A stretch of 64,000 bases of DNA from Nitrobacter sp047149785 (GTDB lineage: Bacteria; Pseudomonadota; Alphaproteobacteria; Rhizobiales; Xanthobacteraceae), in contig NZ_BAAGBE010000001.1 of NCBI RefSeq assembly GCF_047149785.1, positions 2,232,001 to 2,296,000 of the forward strand, read 5' to 3'. The notes beneath the pieces are model-generated. The model was not told the origin of the DNA. It was given only the letters and a program-made list of their open reading frames with translations, and ran no database searches. Both the position numbers and the translations under genes were made by a program. This document shows, piece after piece, positions 59,504-64,000 of the stretch (its first letter is position 1; each line of letters begins with the position of its first letter).

Positions 59504-60546
59504 GGCGCGTGACCGGACCGCAAAAATCGATCGCGGCGTTCGAGACGTTCGAACAGGTCGATCACCCACAACAGCCGTTCGCCGGTGCGCCGCCGCGGCG
59601 GTCGGACCGGAAGAACGGCGGATGCAGGCGCAGGCGACGACGCAACCGCCTCGACCAGAAAACGCGCGGCCGGCTCGACATGACTGCTGACCCGACCTTG
59701 CGCGCCGAACGCCCTGGCAAAGGCGGCGAGCAGCAGGACGCCCTTGCGGGACGCCGGCACGACCGCGCGGCCGGAGATGGAATCACAACTCCGCCGCTCC
59801 ACCTCGCGTCCGATCCCGGCATAGATCAGGCAAGCCGCGTGAATGCCGGGGCGGCATGACGCCGGCAGCGCCCCGATGCCGGCGCGGGAGCGGCGATAGA
59901 ACACGTCGGCGAGTGCAAGGACGCGGGCGATCACCCCGGCGATCCGGCCGTCGTGACGCGGATCGGCCAGCCACGCGTCGGGATCGAGTCCCGCCTCGCG
60001 CATCCATTGCAGCGGCAGATAGAGACGACCGGCGCGCGCGTCCTCCCCGACATCGCGGGCGATGTTGGTGAGTTGCATCGCGATGCCGAGATCACAGGCG
60101 CGCGCCACCACGGCCGGATCGCGCCGGCCCATCAGCAACGACATCATGGCGCCGACCGTCCCGGCGACGCGGACGGCATAATCGACAAGCACGTCCGGCG
60201 TCTCATAGCGGCGGCCGTCGGTGTCCCATGTCAGGCCCTCCAGCAGAGCCTGTGGCAGTTCGCGCGGGATCGCGAAGCGGGTGACGATATCCGCAAACGC
60301 GCGATCCGCTGCCAAGGGATGCGGCCGGCGCGCGTAGACGCAGGCCAGCCGCTCGCGCAACCGGGCGACCGCGTCGGCGCGGCCACCATCGAGATCGACG
60401 GCATCGTCAGCGAGACGGCAGAAGGCGTAAAGCGCGATCGCGGGTTCGCTGACCGCGCGCGGCAGCACCAGGGAGGCGGCGAAGAAGGTGCGCGAGCCGC
60501 CGCGCAGCAGGTCCTTGCAGGCTGCAATATCGGAATCGGGCGTCAC
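59500..60546 (-). CDS. crtB: 15-cis-phytoene synthase
   Basis: 348 aa, GTG start overlapping the crtI stop. The two Asp-rich sites are FCRLADDAVDLDGG (about 42-55) and LTNIARDVGEDARAGRLYLP (about 158-177). It joins two geranylgeranyl diphosphates to phytoene. The C-terminal 60 residues are Arg/Pro-rich and longer than usual. Confidence 0.94.
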   Translation of the reverse strand: MTPDSDIAACKDLLRGGSRTFFAASLVLPRAVSEPAIALYAFCRLADDAVDLDGGRADAVARLRERLACVYARRPHPLAADRAFADIVTRFAIPRELPQALLEGLTWDTDGRRYETPDVLVDYAVRVAGTVGAMMSLLMGRRDPAVVARACDLGIAMQLTNIARDVGEDARAGRLYLPLQWMREAGLDPDAWLADPRHDGRIAGVIARVLALADVFYRRSRAGIGALPASCRPGIHAACLIYAGIGREVERRSCDSISGRAVVPASRKGVLLLAAFARAFGAQGRVSSHVEPAARFLVEAVASSPAPASAVLPVRPPRRRTGERLLWVIDLFERLERRDRFLRSGHAP

Positions 60547-62084
60547 GTCATCACCTCCAGGGAACGGGCATCGGGCACGATGTCGTCGAGCACCCGCGCC
60601 GACGACAGCACGCCCGGAAGACCCGCGCCGGGATGCGTGCCCGCGCCGACGAGATACAGCCGCGCGACCTCCTCGCTGCGGTTGTGCGGGCGGAACCAGG
60701 CGCTCTGGGTCAGGATCGGCTCAAGGCCGAAGGCGGCGCCGCGATAGGACGACAGCCGGTCCTGGAAATCCTGCGGCGTCAGCATCCGCGAGGTGACGAC
60801 TTCTTGGTCGAGACCGGGCAGCACGGTCGCGGCAAGCGCCTGCGCGATGCGGCGGCGATACGGCTCCGCCTGCGACGACCAGTCGACGCCGCTTTGAAGA
60901 TGCGGAACCGGCGACAGCACGTAGAAGGCATCGCAGCCGCGCGGCGCGAGCGAAGGATCGGTCGCGGTCGGCCGGTGCAGATAGAGACTGAAATCCTCCG
61001 CCAGCACCTTGCGCTCGAAAATATCTTCGAGCAGCGCGCGATAGCGCGGGCCGAGCAGGATGGTGTGATGCGCGACGTCGTCGTAGCGGCGGCGCGTGCC
61101 GAAGTACCACACGAACAGACTCATCGAGTAGCGCGCGCGGTCGATGCGGCGGTCGGTCCACCGCTTGCGCCGGATCCCCGGCAGAAGTTTTCGATAGGTC
61201 CAGGCCGAGTCGGCGTTCGACACCACGATATCGGCGTCGAGCACTTTGCCTGACGCAAACCGCACGCCGACGGCCGCGCCCCGCCGCGTGAGAATCTCCG
61301 CGACCTCCGCATTGCAACGCACAGTGCCCTGCTGTCCCTCGATCAGACTGACGAGCCCGTCCACCAGCCGGCCAGTGCCGCCCATGGCGAAGTGGACGCC
61401 CCAGCGCCGCTCCAGAAACGCGATCAGGCAATAGATCGACGTGGTCGTGAACGGATTGCCGCCGATCAGCAGCGGATGAAAACTCAGCACGACGCGGAGC
61501 CGTTCGTCGCGGACGTAAGCGGCGACGAAATCATAAACGGTGCGGTAGCTCTTGAGCCGCAACATCGCCGGCAGGATCCGGGCCATGTCGGTCCAGGAGT
61601 CGAACGGCACGTCGCCCAGCTCCTCGAAGCCGACCTTGAAGATCGCCTCGCTGGCCTTGAGGAAGCGCTCATAGCCCTCGACGTCGCCCGGCGCGAACCG
61701 CGCGATCTGTTCGCGCATCGCCCCGGCATCGCCCGAGCAGTCGAATTGCGCGTCGTCGTCGAAGCGAATGCGATAAAATGGCGAAACCGGACGGAGCGTC
61801 ACGTCGTCCGACAGCCGGCGGCCGCACAGGTGCCACAACTCCTCGAACAGGAACGGCGCGGTGATGATCGTGGGACCCGCGTCGAAGGTGAAGCCGTCCT
61901 GCCGGTGCACATAGGCCCGGCCTCCCGGGGCGTCGAGTTTCTCGACCACGGTCACCCGATAGCCCCGCGCGCCCAGGCGCACCGCCGCGGCCAAACCGCC
62001 GAACCCGCTGCCGATTACGACAGCATGCGGGCGCGTATCGGCGCGTGACGGACGCGCGACCATGCGTGACGAGGCGTCGAGCAT
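60543..62084 (-). CDS. crtI: phytoene desaturase
   Basis: 513 aa. FAD motif VVIGSGFGGLAAAVRLGARG near 22-41, then DAPGGRAYVHRQDGFTFDAG and the C-terminal LYLVGAGTHPGAGLPGVLSS. Makes neurosporene or lycopene from phytoene. ATG 62084 lacks a clear ribosome site; ATG 62063 is an alternative. Preceded by PpsR sites and by bchO, 50 bp away. Confidence 0.95.
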   Translation of the reverse strand: MLDASSRMVARPSRADTRPHAVVIGSGFGGLAAAVRLGARGYRVTVVEKLDAPGGRAYVHRQDGFTFDAGPTIITAPFLFEELWHLCGRRLSDDVTLRPVSPFYRIRFDDDAQFDCSGDAGAMREQIARFAPGDVEGYERFLKASEAIFKVGFEELGDVPFDSWTDMARILPAMLRLKSYRTVYDFVAAYVRDERLRVVLSFHPLLIGGNPFTTTSIYCLIAFLERRWGVHFAMGGTGRLVDGLVSLIEGQQGTVRCNAEVAEILTRRGAAVGVRFASGKVLDADIVVSNADSAWTYRKLLPGIRRKRWTDRRIDRARYSMSLFVWYFGTRRRYDDVAHHTILLGPRYRALLEDIFERKVLAEDFSLYLHRPTATDPSLAPRGCDAFYVLSPVPHLQSGVDWSSQAEPYRRRIAQALAATVLPGLDQEVVTSRMLTPQDFQDRLSSYRGAAFGLEPILTQSAWFRPHNRSEEVARLYLVGAGTHPGAGLPGVLSSARVLDDIVPDARSLEVMT

Positions 62085-62106
62085 GAGAGGAAGCGTAAAT
62101 CTAAAT

Positions 62107-62145
62107 TGACGAATGCGCCAGACAAAATGTCAAACTAAACTGACA
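62107..62145. promoter_or_regulatory. PpsR sites upstream of crtI
   Basis: TGT-N12-ACA at 62128-62145 (TGTCAAACTAAACTGACA, full TGTCA-N8-TGACA palindrome) and TGA-N12-ACA at 62107-62124 (one mismatch), centres 21 bp apart. The better site covers the last codons of bchO. A minus-strand TTGACA-like hexamer lies in the strong site. Indicates a separate repressible promoter for crtI-crtB. Confidence 0.78.
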
Positions 62146-63040
62146 TTCCATGCTGCATCGCGATAATCCCGCTCGCGACCGCGGCTTCCACGATCATGAC
62201 CGCGGTCAGTTGCGGCGCCTCCTCGTGCATCAGGTGACCGTAACCGGGCACAATCTCCAATCTTGCGTTCGTCGTCAGTTCACGGACGCGGCACGCGACA
62301 TCGGGCGGCACGGCCCGATCTTTCGCGGCCGCGATCAATCGCAGCTCGCATCGGAGCTTCTGCAGGTCCCGCACCAACGGGCGCAAATCCCAGTTCGCCA
62401 TCATCTGCATGGCCGCCGCGACATGGGCGGGGCTCGCAACCAGCCTGCCGTAAAGCCGCTCGCCCTGCGCGTCGATGGTCGATCCCGTATTGACGATCAA
62501 CCGATGCACGGCGGCCGGATCTCTGGCGCGCCGGGCGAAGATCCACGGCATCAGCGGGTTGAACGCCAGCGCCTTGGCGAGCGGCGACAGCACGAACGCC
62601 GCAAGTCCATCGAACGGCAGGAAAGCGCCATTGAGGCTGACGATCAGCCTCGGCGCGATGAGACCGTCGAGCGCCATGCGTGCAAGGATCGCGGCTCCAG
62701 CGGAGTGACCGACCGCGAGTTGCGGCTTCACCTCCAGCTTCACGCACAGCGCGGCGAGATCCCGCGCCATGCTGACGAGCGAAATCCGGTGGGCGCGCGG
62801 CGTCTCGGTGAATCCGTGCCCCGGCAAATCCGGCGCCACCACCGTGAACCGCTTCGCCAGCAGGGGCATCAGCGCGCGCCATGAATGGGTCGCGGCCCCG
62901 GTGCCGTGCGCCAGCAGCGCGACCGGCCCCTGCCCCAGCACCTGAACATGCCAGCGATACCCGGCGGCCTCGACGAAGCGGCTGGCCTGGCGGTTGGGCC
63001 AGCCGGAACCGTCGGTGCTCCATGACAGTCTTGAACCCAT
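62135..63040 (-). CDS. bchO: BchO, alpha/beta hydrolase associated with Mg-chelatase
   Basis: 301 aa. WPNRQASRFVEAAGYRWHVQ is the BchO signature; alpha/beta-hydrolase core with LLAHGTGAATHSWR, nucleophile elbow VGHSAGAAIL and late His in GYGHLMHEEAP. Usually follows bchI and bchD and is thought to aid Mg-chelatase or Mg-protoporphyrin handling; the exact reaction is unknown. Here bchI and bchD are not directly upstream. Confidence 0.9.
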   Translation of the reverse strand: MGSRLSWSTDGSGWPNRQASRFVEAAGYRWHVQVLGQGPVALLAHGTGAATHSWRALMPLLAKRFTVVAPDLPGHGFTETPRAHRISLVSMARDLAALCVKLEVKPQLAVGHSAGAAILARMALDGLIAPRLIVSLNGAFLPFDGLAAFVLSPLAKALAFNPLMPWIFARRARDPAAVHRLIVNTGSTIDAQGERLYGRLVASPAHVAAAMQMMANWDLRPLVRDLQKLRCELRLIAAAKDRAVPPDVACRVRELTTNARLEIVPGYGHLMHEEAPQLTAVMIVEAAVASGIIAMQHGMSV

Positions 63041-63045
63041 CGTAC

Positions 63046-63062
63046 CGTCAACCTGATTGACG
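63046..63062. promoter_or_regulatory. inverted repeat in front of bchO
   Basis: CGTCAA-N5-TTGACG, a perfect 6-bp dyad ending 6 bases before the bchO ATG. It resembles the GTCA ... TGAC core of a PpsR site but with one base less spacing. On the mRNA strand the loop carries the only Shine-Dalgarno-like AGG, so it could influence initiation. Confidence 0.35.
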
Positions 63063-63085
63063 TAAGGACGCGCGCACGGACGCCA

Positions 63086-63997
63086 TCACGCCGCTTTGGC
63101 CCGGTTCAGAAAAGCTTCAAAGCGGGCGATGAATTCGTCTGGTATTTCGAAATGCGGCATGGCGCCGGTCTGAAACGCCTCGATGCTCCAGTTCGGCAGC
63201 CGCTTCACGACGCGCGTTTCCTCGAAGTCCACGAAGTCGCCGCGTACGCCGTGGGCCACCCACACCGGCATTGACAGGCTTTGATAAAGCTTGAGGATGC
63301 CGGTGCTGAAGAGATAGCCCGCCACGAAATAATAAGGTGCGTTCTCGGCGCCCGGCTGGTGGGTCGTGATGGTGTCGTAGTCGAGCAGCGCCTCGTCGAT
63401 GTTCTTCGCGCCCCAGGTTTTCTCCAGAAAGAAGCGGATGCTGGCGCGCGCCGTCAAGGCGGCGAACAGGCCGTGTCTCCACAAGGGAATATTGAGCAGC
63501 CGATGCAGCCACGGCATCGCCCGCGTCCCCTCAAGGCTTGGATTTTTTTCCGCGGCGCGCGCGGCGCGGCGATCGAAACCGGTCGGACTGATCAGCGCGA
63601 CGCTGCGGAAGGCATTGGGCGTCTCGGTCGCCGCGCGCGCGGCGAACTCGCAGCCGAGCGACAGCGCGACGATGTCGATCGCGCCATCGCCGGCGCGCGA
63701 CTGGATTTCGCGGACCGCCGCATGGATCGCGTCCGTCATCAGGCGCGGCGTATAGGTTCTTTCGCTGCGGTCGGACAGACCGAAGCCCGGAAGGTCGAGC
63801 GCGTAGACCGCGCGCGTGCCGCGATAGTGATCGAACAGCGGCTTCATTTCGTAGGCGGAGCCCGCCGCGTTGATGCTGTGCACGAGCAGCAAGGGCGGCA
63901 CGCCTCCGGCGGCCGCCGCATCCTCCCCGTAAAAAGCGATGCGTCCGGCGCGCGCGTCGTCGAGTTCGATGCGCGGCCCGGGCAGCGGCGGCGGCAT
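63086..63997 (-). CDS. alpha/beta-fold hydrolase upstream of bchO
   Basis: 303 aa from ATG 63997, three bases inside the window edge, so a longer N-terminus is possible. LLLVHSINAAGSAYEMKPLF and DLPGFGLSDRSERTYTP are alpha/beta-hydrolase blocks. The nucleophile elbow reads IVALSLGCEFA, with Ala in place of the first Gly of GxSxG; a late MPHFEIPDEF supplies a His. No transmembrane signal. 45 bp before bchO, so possibly cotranscribed. Substrate unknown. Confidence 0.75.
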   Translation of the reverse strand: MPPPLPGPRIELDDARAGRIAFYGEDAAAAGGVPPLLLVHSINAAGSAYEMKPLFDHYRGTRAVYALDLPGFGLSDRSERTYTPRLMTDAIHAAVREIQSRAGDGAIDIVALSLGCEFAARAATETPNAFRSVALISPTGFDRRAARAAEKNPSLEGTRAMPWLHRLLNIPLWRHGLFAALTARASIRFFLEKTWGAKNIDEALLDYDTITTHQPGAENAPYYFVAGYLFSTGILKLYQSLSMPVWVAHGVRGDFVDFEETRVVKRLPNWSIEAFQTGAMPHFEIPDEFIARFEAFLNRAKAA

Positions 63998-64000
63998 CGT

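Noticed and set aside
59406..59690. 94-codon plus-strand frame after crtC
   Set aside because: No ribosome site or family signal; the opposite strand has crtB and a coupled small gene.

Overview
The window reads as chromosomal DNA of a GC-rich alphaproteobacterium. The gene content and order (acsF-puhE-hemA, bchFNBHLM, aerR, two ppsR genes, a bacteriophytochrome next to ppsR2, puf without pufC, spirilloxanthin-type crt genes, bundled with sox and PHB genes) point to the Bradyrhizobium/Rhodopseudomonas group, most likely a photosynthetic Bradyrhizobium or close relative. Species assignment is inference from gene order and repeat types. No tRNA, rRNA, CRISPR array or insertion sequence was seen.

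Layout. 0-4 kb holds housekeeping genes: the 5' end of def, rmuC, an AmpG-like permease and an EamA permease. 4-7 kb is the PHB module (phaB, phaA, phaR). 7-10 kb is signalling: the frameshifted remnant of a histidine kinase, a DUF3369 hybrid regulator-kinase and an OmpR-type regulator. 10.3-13.7 kb has an ECF sigma factor, an L,D-transpeptidase, an orphan amino-acid-binding protein and a DUF938 methyltransferase. 13.8-19.2 kb is a compact thiosulfate-oxidation operon, soxXYZA-soxK-soxB plus two exported DsrE-like proteins, with no soxCD. From 19.7 kb to near the right end is a photosynthesis gene cluster (PGC) of about 43 kb.

PGC organisation. A leftward, almost gapless operon runs bchF-N-B-H-L-M-lhaA-puhA-B-C-orf101-acsF-puhE-hemA (35.2 to 19.7 kb). 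Rightward from the same region run aerR, ppsR1, bchG, bch2, bchP and a small membrane protein gene. cycA is leftward; ppsR2 and bphP are rightward. A leftward superoperon crtE-crtF-bchC-X-Y-Z-pufQ-B-A-L-M-heme oxygenase spans 56.8 to 46.2 kb. crtD-crtC run rightward. Leftward again come bchO, crtI, crtB and a 47-aa membrane protein gene, preceded by an alpha/beta hydrolase. bchI, bchD, tspO, pufC and LH2 (puc) genes are not in the window.

How it works together. The genes encode most of the Mg branch from protoporphyrin IX to bacteriochlorophyll a (using the oxygen-dependent AcsF cyclase), the spirilloxanthin branch, the reaction centre and LH1 core, assembly factors, cytochrome c2 and ALA synthase. 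Regulation is unusually visible. PpsR-type operators (TGT-N12-ACA) occur in tandem, with centres 21-26 bp apart, upstream of bchF, aerR, bchC, crtD/crtE and crtI. The two PpsR paralogues, the AerR antirepressor and the bacteriophytochrome with its own heme oxygenase for chromophore supply form a redox and light input to those operators.

Points worth a second look: the operator map, a perfect inverted repeat before ppsR2, the lack of a normal start codon for crtC and bchF, the soxCD-less Sox cluster, several small uncharacterised PGC proteins, and a family of dispersed palindromes with copies inside PGC intergenic gaps.
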